Shown in pieces: positions 1 to 7,193 of a stretch of DNA of 64,000 nucleotides. The stretch lies in contig NZ_CM001514.1 in assembly GCF_000263715.2 (NCBI RefSeq), positions 2,714,936 through 2,778,935 of the forward strand, in the 5' to 3' direction. The number at the start of each line of letters is the position of its first letter. Within the stretch, counting starts at the first letter, position 1. The DNA comes from Pseudomonas synxantha BG33R. Lineage in GTDB: Bacteria; Pseudomonadota; Gammaproteobacteria; Pseudomonadales; Pseudomonadaceae. The notes below the pieces were generated by a model. That model was given only the letters and a program-made list of their open reading frames with translations. It had not been told where the DNA came from and searched no databases. Made by a program: the position numbers and the translations under genes.

Positions 1-733
1 TCTTGGCCAGAATATAAATATTGACCGAGCGCACCTGGATGTCGCTGATGCGGTCAGCGGTTTCCTGGATGCGATGGGTGTTCATGCGAAACCGCCGCGG
101 GCGGTGCATGCGCAATTCCTTCGCGCCGGAGGCAATCGCATTGTAATAGCGCTGCAATTCATCCTCGTGGCTGCGGGCCAGGTCGAAGCCCTGGATGCCT
201 TTGCCGCCGGCAATGAACTGCACGGCGCTACCGACAATGATCGCGACCACCATCATCAGAAACATCGGCACCGACAGGTAAGCCAGGTAACCGAGGCAAC
301 CCAGGGTAACGGTGGCGGCGATGGCCAGGGGTGTGAAGGCAAAGGAAAAATCGCTGATGGTGTCCACGTCGTGGGTCAGCACCGGGATCAGGCGGTGGGA
401 GCGATACTGCTCGATCTGTCCGATCGGAGCTGACAGCACCTTTTCACCCAGATCCTTGCGCAGGGCGGCAATGATCCGTTGCCCGACATAGTTGGTGCCG
501 ATGTCGGAAATGATCGAACTGATAAGCGCCACCACGCACAAGGCGGCAAAGGTCAGGACCACACCCTGTGTCATGCCACCCTCGGAATGCAGAGCATTGT
601 TGATGGTTGCCAGCAGCAGGGTGATGGCCAGGCCGCCGACCATACCGAGGGCGACGGAGACCGTAACAATGGTGCGAAAGGGCCGGAGCAATGCGAGCAA
701 ACCTTTGAAGGCGCCGCGCTTGGGGTCGGTCAT
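1..733 (-). CDS. pvdE: Pyoverdine precursor ABC exporter PvdE, N-terminal part (cut by window edge)
   Basis: The reverse strand is open from an ATG at 733 through base 1, giving about 244 residues with no stop; the C-terminal half lies outside the window. It begins MTDPKRGAFKGLLALL and shows membrane segments near residues 20-45 and 60-80 and a hydrophobic block around 140-180, as in the membrane half of a cyclic-peptide-type ABC exporter with a fused ATPase. The ATPase motifs would be off-window. In fluorescent pseudomonads PvdE moves the acylated ferribactin precursor from cytoplasm to periplasm. It is divergent from pvdF, the usual arrangement, and has its own iron-starvation sigma box. 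The assignment rests on N-terminal similarity recalled from known PvdE proteins plus context. Confidence 0.9.
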   Translation of the reverse strand, partial: MTDPKRGAFKGLLALLRPFRTIVTVSVALGMVGGLAITLLLATINNALHSEGGMTQGVVLTFAALCVVALISSIISDIGTNYVGQRIIAALRKDLGEKVLSAPIGQIEQYRSHRLIPVLTHDVDTISDFSFAFTPLAIAATVTLGCLGYLAYLSVPMFLMMVVAIIVGSAVQFIAGGKGIQGFDLARSHEDELQRYYNAIASGAKELRMHRPRRFRMNTHRIQETADRISDIQVRSVNIYILAK

Positions 734-793
734 AAATACTTCCCGGGAAATGAAAAAGAGGGGGCTGGGCACACAGACCCTTACCCATGACAA

Positions 794-817
794 ACGAAGC
801 ATCGGCGTGACTATTTA
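794..817 (-). promoter_or_regulatory. Iron-starvation (PvdS-type) promoter box for pvdE
   Basis: Read on the minus strand this is TAAAT (817-813), exactly 16 bases, then CGT (796-794), the known IS box recognised by the PvdS-family ECF sigma factor. It lies about 60 bases upstream of the pvdE start. The match to the consensus is seen directly; use by a PvdS homologue is inferred. Confidence 0.85.
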
Positions 818-848
818 GCTCGGTGCGCCAGGCGGTGGCAGTGAGCGA

Positions 849-872
849 TAAATTGCCTGGGGCCTGGTTCGT
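849..872 (+). promoter_or_regulatory. Iron-starvation (PvdS-type) promoter box for pvdF
   Basis: TAAAT at 849-853, exactly 16 bases, then CGT at 870-872. It sits 63 bases before the chosen pvdF ATG and back-to-back with the pvdE box, so the two genes share one iron-responsive intergenic region. Confidence 0.85.
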
Positions 873-935
873 TCTTGTTGTGTAGGCGCACGCGTATCGA
901 CGCTGTGCGTGGCCCTTTCAGCGAGAGCGAAACAA

Positions 936-1763
936 ATGACGAAAAAGAACCTGGTGTATGTCTGGTCCCTGAGAAATGCCGCTGCCGACAAGGCCGGGCA
1001 GCCGGTGGCCTATAAGGACCACGAGCGCTACATGAAGTCGGTGCTGGAGTTTCTGGTGGGCTCGCTCAACGACACGCCGCTGGGCGAGGTCTACAACCTG
1101 GTGGGCGTGGTGTATGACGACGATGAGCAAAACCCGCGCGACCAGCAGTTGGTCGCGGACTATGGCTTCGCCTACAAGCCGGGCCGCCAGTGGTTGTACC
1201 CGGCGGATTTGCGCGTGCAGGGCAAGTTGGTCAATGACCTGCTGCTGAGCGTGCCATCCACCTATCGCCGGCTGCCACGGGGCAGCGCCGAACATATCGC
1301 CGGCAAGCAGGATTTCGAGCGGCGCCTGCATGACACCCTGGTGGAGTTGAAGGCCGACATCGTGGTGCTTGACGGTTTGCTGGTGATCCTCGATGAACTG
1401 GTGCGTCCGGGCGCGCCGTTTGCGCGGCGCATCATGAACATTCATCCGGGCATCACCCGCATCGAATCGCCTTACGAGCGCCGTGGGGCCTACGCCACCT
1501 GGAATGCGCTGTACGGCGCGCGTGGGCAAGCGGTTGTAGATTGGGCGACCAGGCAGACGCAGCCGTGCGAGCCGCTGTACCTGACCGGGGCATCGTTCCA
1601 TTACGTGGATAACGGTATCGACTCCGGTGAAGTGTTCCACGACGTGCTCAAGACAGAGATTTCGCCCGAGGACACCATCCTCGAACTGCGCTGGAACAAC
1701 TTCAATAACAGCCTGTTCCCGGCGCTGCACGAAGGCTTGGAGCTGTTGGCCAAGCAAGGCTGA
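936..1763 (+). CDS. pvdF: N5-hydroxyornithine transformylase PvdF
   Basis: The 275-residue product starts MTKKNLVYVWSLRNAAADK and is a GART-like formyltransferase. PvdF transfers a formyl group from N10-formyl-tetrahydrofolate to N5-hydroxyornithine in the cytoplasm, giving the hydroxamate building block of the pyoverdine peptide. The motif NIHPGITRIESPYERRG (around residues 170-190) matches the folate-formyltransferase active-site region with its conserved His. The ATG at 936 was chosen over an in-frame GTG at 909 because it gives the family's usual length of about 275 residues; the ribosome site (GAGAGCG) is weak. Transcription is likely from the IS box at 849-872. The gene is convergent with pvdO across a REPIN. 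Confidence 0.93.
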   Translation: MTKKNLVYVWSLRNAAADKAGQPVAYKDHERYMKSVLEFLVGSLNDTPLGEVYNLVGVVYDDDEQNPRDQQLVADYGFAYKPGRQWLYPADLRVQGKLVNDLLLSVPSTYRRLPRGSAEHIAGKQDFERRLHDTLVELKADIVVLDGLLVILDELVRPGAPFARRIMNIHPGITRIESPYERRGAYATWNALYGARGQAVVDWATRQTQPCEPLYLTGASFHYVDNGIDSGEVFHDVLKTEISPEDTILELRWNNFNNSLFPALHEGLELLAKQG

Positions 1764-1792
1764 GCACAATCTTGCTGATGCATGGGATCTAA

Positions 1793-1884
1793 ATGTGGGA
1801 GGGGGCTCGCTCCCGATGAGGGCATGTCAGTCAATGCATGGGTGACTGACACACCGCTATCGGGAGCAAGCCCCCTCCCACAAT
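1793..1884. repeat. REPIN (two inverted REP copies) between pvdF and pvdO
   Basis: A left copy, TGTGGGAGGGGGCTCGCTCC, and a right inverted copy ending in GCAAGCCCCCTCCCACA flank a short loop. The element lies between the convergent 3' ends of pvdF and pvdO and touches the pvdO stop. It is the same family as the copies near 41.8, 46.0, 51.5 and 58.6 kb. It may also act as a bidirectional transcript end. Confidence 0.85.
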
Positions 1885-2757
1885 TTAGAGCTCGCGCACT
1901 ACCCGAAAGCCAATCCAGTCGCCGCGTGTCTGCGGATAGATGTTGTTGCGATTGCCCGAACGCGAAAACACCGGCGCCTCACCCCAGTCATTGCCGCGAA
2001 TCTGGTAAGCCTCACAGTTCGGCTCCACCCACGCACTGCCATCAGTCGGTGCGCCGATGTAGTTCGGGTGCTCGCAATCGGCTACCCGCTCATACACATT
2101 GCCGTGCATGTCATACATCCCGAACGCATTCGGCGGGTAGCTGCCGACCGGCGACGAATAGCTATAGCCGTCCGCCGGGCCGTAGGTGTTGGCGTGCTTG
2201 GCGATGCTGTAGCCCTTGCCCTCGTCGAACGGAAAGGGGAACGGTCCGGTGGTACCGGCGCGCGCGGCGTATTCACGCTGGGCTTCGCTGACCATGTGGT
2301 ACGTGTGCCCGGTCTTCTTCGACAACCAACTCACGTATTGCTTGATGTCGTCCATGTCCATGCACACTGCCGGCTGGCGTGGGCCCTGGGGGTAGCGTGG
2401 CTTGCTGGCGATACATTCGCGGCCGGGGCGGTCGTCGCCGTTGGCGATCTTCACGCCGGTCTGGCGCACGTAACTGTCCCATTCGCCGGCGGTGATGTGG
2501 AAACGGCTCATGGCGAACGGCTTGGCGAAGGTCACTTCATGCATCGGGCCTTCATCGGGCTCGCGCCCCACTTCATCGTCCGGGGTGCCCATGGTGAAGG
2601 TGCCGGCGGGTAGCACCACCATCTCGGGGCAGTCCTTGCAGTCCTTGAAGACCTTGCCCGGCTGCGGGGCGGCAGCCTGGGCAAGGTTGGGCAGCAGGGC
2701 CCCACACAGGGCGGTGAGTGCCAGGGCGGTCAGGGGTTTGAGTCGGGATGGAGTCAT
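1885..2757 (-). CDS. pvdO: Periplasmic pyoverdine maturation protein PvdO (SUMF1/FGE-sulfatase fold)
   Basis: This 290-residue protein has a Sec-type signal (hydrophobic stretch near residues 10-25, Ala-rich end) followed by a formylglycine-generating-enzyme-type domain. Typical landmarks are visible: GTFTMGTPDDEVG near residue 55, YDMHGNVYERVADC near 220, and GFRVVREL at the C-terminus. In Pseudomonas PvdO works in the periplasm in the last oxidation that turns dihydropyoverdine into the pyoverdine chromophore. It lies 28 bases downstream of pvdN, on the same strand, and is probably the last gene of a pvdMNO operon driven from the box at 5463-5486. Whether the catalytic cysteines of classical FGE are used here cannot be judged by eye. 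Confidence 0.92.
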   Translation of the reverse strand: MTPSRLKPLTALALTALCGALLPNLAQAAAPQPGKVFKDCKDCPEMVVLPAGTFTMGTPDDEVGREPDEGPMHEVTFAKPFAMSRFHITAGEWDSYVRQTGVKIANGDDRPGRECIASKPRYPQGPRQPAVCMDMDDIKQYVSWLSKKTGHTYHMVSEAQREYAARAGTTGPFPFPFDEGKGYSIAKHANTYGPADGYSYSSPVGSYPPNAFGMYDMHGNVYERVADCEHPNYIGAPTDGSAWVEPNCEAYQIRGNDWGEAPVFSRSGNRNNIYPQTRGDWIGFRVVREL

Positions 2758-2785
2758 GTGGGCATCTCGTTCAAAGGGAAAAAGG

Positions 2786-4054
2786 TCATAACCGCTGGCT
2801 CAGCAAGGTCATGAAGCGCTGGATCTCGGCTGAGTTGTTGAGCAGGCCGGGCGAGGTACGAATGACCGGGCCGACGTCACGGTCTACCGCGTCCACCACC
2901 ACGCGGTTTTTCATCAGGTGGGCCGCAACTGCATCGCTGTCCTGGCCCTTGACCCGAAAGAAGGTGAAGCCCGCCGACAGCTCGGGGCTGCGTGGTGTGA
3001 CCAGTTCGATCTGCGAGTGAGCCAGCAACTGGTCTTTCAGTTCGGTATTGAGCGCATGGATGCGTGCCTGTACCGGCGCCTTGCCCAACTGCAGGTGCAA
3101 CTTGAAGGCTTCGTCGGCGGCCCAGCGATGTTCGAAGGCGTGGTAGCCGCCGGGTGTCATGGTCGTGGCGAAGTCCTTGTCTTCCGAGAAGGTCGGTATC
3201 ATCGGTGTGACGTATTTGTTTTCGGTCTCGCGGGCGCACACCAGGCCGGTGCCGCGCGGGCCGAACATCCACTTGTGGGTGCCTGATATAAAGAAGTCGC
3301 AGTGCATGTCCGGGAAGTCGAGGTTCTCGACGCCGAAGCCGTGCACGCCGTCGACCACATAGAGAATGCGGTCCGGCTCGTCGCGGTTGCGGTTGTGTTC
3401 GTCCACCAGCTTGCCGATCTCGCCGATGGGCAATTTCACGCCGCTGCCCGACTGCACCCACGTCATGCCCAATACGCGAGTGTTGGGGCGGATATTGCGC
3501 TGGATATTGCTCAGCACCTCATCGACCGATACCTGATTGGCGTTTTCGAACAGGCGTATTTTACGAACCTGGGTCTGCTCTTTGCGCACTCTGAAATCCA
3601 GGCTGAACTCGGTGGCATAGTGCTCGTGCACGGTGGTGAGGATTTCCTGGTCGGCGCGCACCTTGATCCCGCCATAAATCATCGCCAGCCCTTCGGACGT
3701 GCTACCGGTGAGGGCGATCTGCGCGGGTTTGGCTTTCAAATAGCGGGCGGCCCACTCGCGTACCTGGCCTTCGCGCTTCCAGGTCTCCTGCAGGTCCCAG
3801 TCCATGGCCAGCCCGGGGTTGCGATCGATCTGCTGGCGGTAGCGTTCAATGGCTTCGCGCACCGGCTTGGGGTGCGAGGCCACCAGGAAGTTGGAAAAGT
3901 GCAGGTAGTCCGGATCCTGGTTGAACAGCTGTTTGAGTCCCGTCCATGGGTCGTTTGTAGAGGCTGCCAGTGCCTCGGGCAGCAGTGCGGCGCCCAGTGG
4001 CAGGCTCGCGGCAAAGACGCCGGCCTGCTTGAGAAATGTACGGCGGTCGGTCAT
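2786..4054 (-). CDS. pvdN: Periplasmic PLP-dependent pyoverdine side-chain enzyme PvdN
   Basis: The 422-residue product starts with a twin-arginine signal (MTDRRTFLKQAGVFAAS, cleavage probably after PEALA near residue 30). The body is an aspartate-aminotransferase-fold (class V) PLP enzyme; the candidate Schiff-base lysine is in SGTHKWMFGPRGTG near residue 255, preceded by VVDGVHGFGVENLDF with the ring-binding Asp. PvdN is known to convert the glutamic acid attached to the pyoverdine chromophore into succinamide in the periplasm, using a folded, Tat-exported, PLP-loaded enzyme. It is 18 bases downstream of pvdM and 28 upstream of pvdO, supporting one operon. Confidence 0.93.
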   Translation of the reverse strand: MTDRRTFLKQAGVFAASLPLGAALLPEALAASTNDPWTGLKQLFNQDPDYLHFSNFLVASHPKPVREAIERYRQQIDRNPGLAMDWDLQETWKREGQVREWAARYLKAKPAQIALTGSTSEGLAMIYGGIKVRADQEILTTVHEHYATEFSLDFRVRKEQTQVRKIRLFENANQVSVDEVLSNIQRNIRPNTRVLGMTWVQSGSGVKLPIGEIGKLVDEHNRNRDEPDRILYVVDGVHGFGVENLDFPDMHCDFFISGTHKWMFGPRGTGLVCARETENKYVTPMIPTFSEDKDFATTMTPGGYHAFEHRWAADEAFKLHLQLGKAPVQARIHALNTELKDQLLAHSQIELVTPRSPELSAGFTFFRVKGQDSDAVAAHLMKNRVVVDAVDRDVGPVIRTSPGLLNNSAEIQRFMTLLSQRL

Positions 4055-4072
4055 GGACTTACTTCGTGCTGG

Positions 4073-5428
4073 TTAGCGATTGGCCAATGGTTTGGCGGCT
4101 TTTTGTACCTGGTCCCACACCCGCAGGAAGTTGCCGCCCCACAGTTTGGCAATATCGGCTTCGGAGTAGCCGCGCTGGATCAATTCGGCGGTGACGTTGC
4201 GTACTTCGCCAACGTTCTCCCAGCCCTGCAAACCGCCGCCGTCGTTGAAGTCCGAGGCGATGCCGACGTGATCGATGCCGATCTTGCGCACGGTGTAGTC
4301 GATGGCGTCTCCCAGGTCCTTGAGGGTGGCCTTGGGTTCTTCTTCAAGGATGGCGTACAGCGCGCTGGCATACTCGCCGAAGCGTTGCTCGGGCCAGGCG
4401 GCAATGATTGCATCGCCGGGCATCAAGGCCATGGCCAGGTTGGGCAGTGGTGGCAGGTCGAAGCGTGCGCGCAGGGTGTTGAGCTTGTCCTGGGTCGGCT
4501 GGCTCAAGGGGCGCAGGTACGCGGGGAAGCCCACCACCTGCACCACGCCGCCGCTGTTCTTGATCAGTTGCAGTTCTTTGTCGCTGAGGTTGCGCGGGAT
4601 ATCCACCGACGCCCGAGGCGCCGAGTGGGATGCCACCATCGGCGTGCGGCTCAACTGCGCGACTTGCTCCAGGGCCTTGGTCGACATTTGCGATACATCG
4701 ATGATCACGCCCAGGTCATTCAGGCGATGCACCGCCTGCTGGCCGATCGGCGACAGGCCTTCAAGGGCGTCGGGGGAGTCATTGAAAAACGGTAGTGGGC
4801 GCGACGAGTCGGACCAGGCGTTATTGCCGATGTAGCTGAACCCGAACATGCGCATGCCGCGTGCGGCCCACAGGTCCAGCTGGTTGAGGTCGTTGCCCAG
4901 CGGGTAGGCGTTGAGCATACTGATAAAGATCGCGAACTTGCCTTCGCCGTGCAGGCGCCGCATATCGTCCGGGGTGTAGGCGATGCCCACCTGGTTGGGA
5001 AAGTCGCGCACCATGCCGGAGATGATCTTGTAGCGCACCTCCTGCTCGTGGCGGGCCTCTTCGACAAAACCGTCGGTGGGCTTGTGCGGGGCGTTGTCGC
5101 CGTTCCAGATCTCCGGCCAGCCGAAGATCGTCAGTGCGGCACCCGACAATCGGCCCCGCGCCGCCTTGGCCAGGTCGAACTGGCCGCTGCCATCCTTGTC
5201 GGCTTCATTGCCCGCCGTGCCGAAATCCAGGGGCAGGGTGATGTGGCTGTCGAACGACAACAGGCGATCCTGCATTTCATTGGCCTGCTTTATCACCTCC
5301 AGCGGGTAGCCGGCGTTGCCCTTGAACCATTGGTCCCAGACCAGAAAGCCGGCCCCGGCGCCGATAGCCAGGGCCAACGGCAGGCCGATATACAACGCCT
5401 TTTTCGAACGTGATTTTGTCATTGCCAT
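4073..5428 (-). CDS. pvdM: Membrane-anchored dipeptidase-like pyoverdine maturation protein PvdM
   Basis: The 451-residue protein has an N-terminal membrane anchor or signal (about residues 10-30, LYIGLPLALAIGAGAGFLVW) followed by a renal-dipeptidase-type (M19) TIM barrel. Landmarks are FDSHITLPLDFG near residue 60, VIIDVSQMSTKALEQVA near 240, MVASHSAPRA near 265 and HVGIASDFNDGG near 390. The first metal motif normally reads DxHxD but is DSHIT here, so one metal ligand looks replaced. PvdM is known to be needed for proper periplasmic chromophore formation, with an unclear reaction. It is first in the pvdMNO operon and divergent from pvdP. Two close ATGs (5428 and 5422) could start it; the first is given. 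Confidence 0.92.
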   Translation of the reverse strand: MAMTKSRSKKALYIGLPLALAIGAGAGFLVWDQWFKGNAGYPLEVIKQANEMQDRLLSFDSHITLPLDFGTAGNEADKDGSGQFDLAKAARGRLSGAALTIFGWPEIWNGDNAPHKPTDGFVEEARHEQEVRYKIISGMVRDFPNQVGIAYTPDDMRRLHGEGKFAIFISMLNAYPLGNDLNQLDLWAARGMRMFGFSYIGNNAWSDSSRPLPFFNDSPDALEGLSPIGQQAVHRLNDLGVIIDVSQMSTKALEQVAQLSRTPMVASHSAPRASVDIPRNLSDKELQLIKNSGGVVQVVGFPAYLRPLSQPTQDKLNTLRARFDLPPLPNLAMALMPGDAIIAAWPEQRFGEYASALYAILEEEPKATLKDLGDAIDYTVRKIGIDHVGIASDFNDGGGLQGWENVGEVRNVTAELIQRGYSEADIAKLWGGNFLRVWDQVQKAAKPLANR

Positions 5429-5462
5429 CTCAGTCAGTTGCGGCCTTTGCTATCAGGGAAGA

Positions 5463-5486
5463 ACGAGCACTGGCGGGGGAAATTTA
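5463..5486 (-). promoter_or_regulatory. Iron-starvation (PvdS-type) promoter box for pvdMNO
   Basis: On the minus strand TAAAT (5486-5482), 16 bases, CGT (5465-5463). It is a perfect spacing match to the IS box and lies 35 bases upstream of the pvdM start. Confidence 0.85.
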
Positions 5487-5505
5487 GGCAGCGCTGGCGC
5501 GACGG

Positions 5506-5529
5506 TAAATTTCAGCGGGCTGCAAACGT
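5506..5529 (+). promoter_or_regulatory. Iron-starvation (PvdS-type) promoter box for pvdP
   Basis: TAAAT at 5506-5510, 16 bases, CGT at 5527-5529, 36 bases upstream of the pvdP ATG. It is divergent from the pvdM box, repeating the arrangement seen between pvdE and pvdF. Confidence 0.85.
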
Positions 5530-5564
5530 TCTAGCTCTGATCAAGCCGTTTCCTAAGGTAGCCA

Positions 5565-7193
5565 ATGACAATCTCTCGACGTGGGTTCATCGCAGGCCTG
5601 GCGCTGACCGGCGCGGCCGTGCCGGCGGCCTTTTATGCCCATCGCGAGCTGACGCGGGAAGAAGAATTCCCCATCACCCCCGGCGAAGCCACGGTGGACC
5701 TGGCCGACACCCAGGGCCAGCACCTGGCGAACACCCTGCGCGGCGTCTGGAGCCTGCGCCTGGCAGGGCGCGATGCCGGCCTTGCGGGTTTGCCGTTGCA
5801 CGGCCTGGAGCTGCTGCTCGACATCGCCCCTCGTGGCCGTGGGCTGCGGGGTTACCTGGATACCGCCGAGAACCTGCGCGCCGACGGCGAGCCACGCTAT
5901 CGAGTCTTGGGCGACCTGCTGACGGGCGAGGGCGCCGTGCTCTATTGGCGGTTGATCGACCGCGACTCAGTCGGCGGTGTGCCGGCCTATGAGTTCAAGA
6001 TGACCCTGGATGAAGTCTGGGCCGACTTCGGCAATGCCGGCAGCGCCACGCTCAGCGGGCAAATCCTCGACCTCGAGCGGCCCCTGGCGTTGACCGAGCG
6101 CGACAACCGTTTCATTGCGCACAAACAGCTGTTCCCCGAGGCACGGCAACGCATCGGTCTGAATCCCACCTTGCTGGCCTGGCTGATTTCTCCCGAACAC
6201 CGCCTGTTTCACCAACTGTGGCACGCCACGCGTGACCAGTGGCACAAGCTCTCCGAAGAAAAACGCGAGGCCCTGCGTGGCATCGGCTGGCAACCGGGGC
6301 CCCGTGGTCAGGAGCGCGATGCCCGCGGCAAACGCAAGGATCGCAATGGCTCGGGCATCGACTTCTTCTTCATGCACCGGCATATGCTCGGTACTGCGCG
6401 CTCCATGCAAGACCTGCCGTCGTGGCCGCAATTCCCCGCGCCGCAACCGGCGCTGGAGCGTGATCGCCTGGGCTTTGTGCGCTACTTCGACAACCACGAC
6501 GGCTTCGCGCTGCCGCCCTGTTGGTCGGCGCCGGACGACGCCGACTACACCCAGTGGGTCAGCGATATCAAGGCGGCCGAGACCTACCACAGCAACTTCC
6601 AGGTCTGGGAATCCCAATACCGCGACCCGCGCTACCTGGCCAGGATGACCCTGGGCCAGTTGGGCTCGGAGATGGAACTGGGCCTGCACGACTGGCTGCA
6701 CATGCGCTGGGCCTCGGTGCCCCGTGACCCGTCCAACGGCGCACCTGTGCCGTTCGCCCGTGACCCAGCAGACTTCTCGGCACGCTGGTATGCGCCGGAG
6801 AATGACTTCCTTGGCGATCCGTTTTCATCCCACGTCAATCCGGTGTTCTGGCACTTCCACGGCTGGATTGATGACCGTATCGAAGACTGGTTCCGCGCCC
6901 ACGAGCGTTTCAACCCGGGCGAAGTGCGTCGCCTTGAAGTCAACGGTGTGGCCTGGTTTGCGCCGGGCCGTTGGGTTGAAGTGGGCGACCCCTGGCTGGG
7001 CCCGGACACCCACGGTTGCAGCACCACGCCGGGCTTGCAGCAGGGTCGCTCGATGGAAATGGACCCGGAAATCATGAAACTGGCCCTGCGTATTACCTTC
7101 GGCGCCGATGAGGACCTGCTCAAGGGCTTGTTCAAACGCGTACCGCGGCGGCCTTGGTACGCGCGGCATTTGAAGGTCACGCCCAAGCTTTAA
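5565..7193 (+). CDS. pvdP: Periplasmic tyrosinase PvdP of pyoverdine maturation
   Basis: The 542-residue product carries a twin-arginine signal (MTISRRGFIAGLALTGA). The C-terminal half has type-3 copper tyrosinase landmarks: FMHRHMLGTARS near residue 267, LHDWLHMRWAS near 373, and HFHGWIDDRIEDW near 430, supplying the histidines expected for a di-copper site. PvdP oxidises the ferribactin tyrosine to build the dihydropyoverdine chromophore in the periplasm. The N-terminal half is the PvdP-specific beta-barrel region. An IS box ends 36 bases upstream. Its stop codon overlaps the stop of the convergent toxin-like gene by 4 bases (7190-7193), leaving no room for a terminator between them. Confidence 0.94.
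   Translation: MTISRRGFIAGLALTGAAVPAAFYAHRELTREEEFPITPGEATVDLADTQGQHLANTLRGVWSLRLAGRDAGLAGLPLHGLELLLDIAPRGRGLRGYLDTAENLRADGEPRYRVLGDLLTGEGAVLYWRLIDRDSVGGVPAYEFKMTLDEVWADFGNAGSATLSGQILDLERPLALTERDNRFIAHKQLFPEARQRIGLNPTLLAWLISPEHRLFHQLWHATRDQWHKLSEEKREALRGIGWQPGPRGQERDARGKRKDRNGSGIDFFFMHRHMLGTARSMQDLPSWPQFPAPQPALERDRLGFVRYFDNHDGFALPPCWSAPDDADYTQWVSDIKAAETYHSNFQVWESQYRDPRYLARMTLGQLGSEMELGLHDWLHMRWASVPRDPSNGAPVPFARDPADFSARWYAPENDFLGDPFSSHVNPVFWHFHGWIDDRIEDWFRAHERFNPGEVRRLEVNGVAWFAPGRWVEVGDPWLGPDTHGCSTTPGLQQGRSMEMDPEIMKLALRITFGADEDLLKGLFKRVPRRPWYARHLKVTPKL

Noticed and set aside
918..1769. Minus-strand open frame opposite pvdF
   Set aside because: It is the same length as pvdF but its composition is shadow-like, and pvdF is a clear family member with its own promoter.
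3302..4795. Plus-strand open frame of 497 codons opposite pvdN and pvdM
   Set aside because: It runs across two convincing genes and their junction and has no motif or ribosome site.
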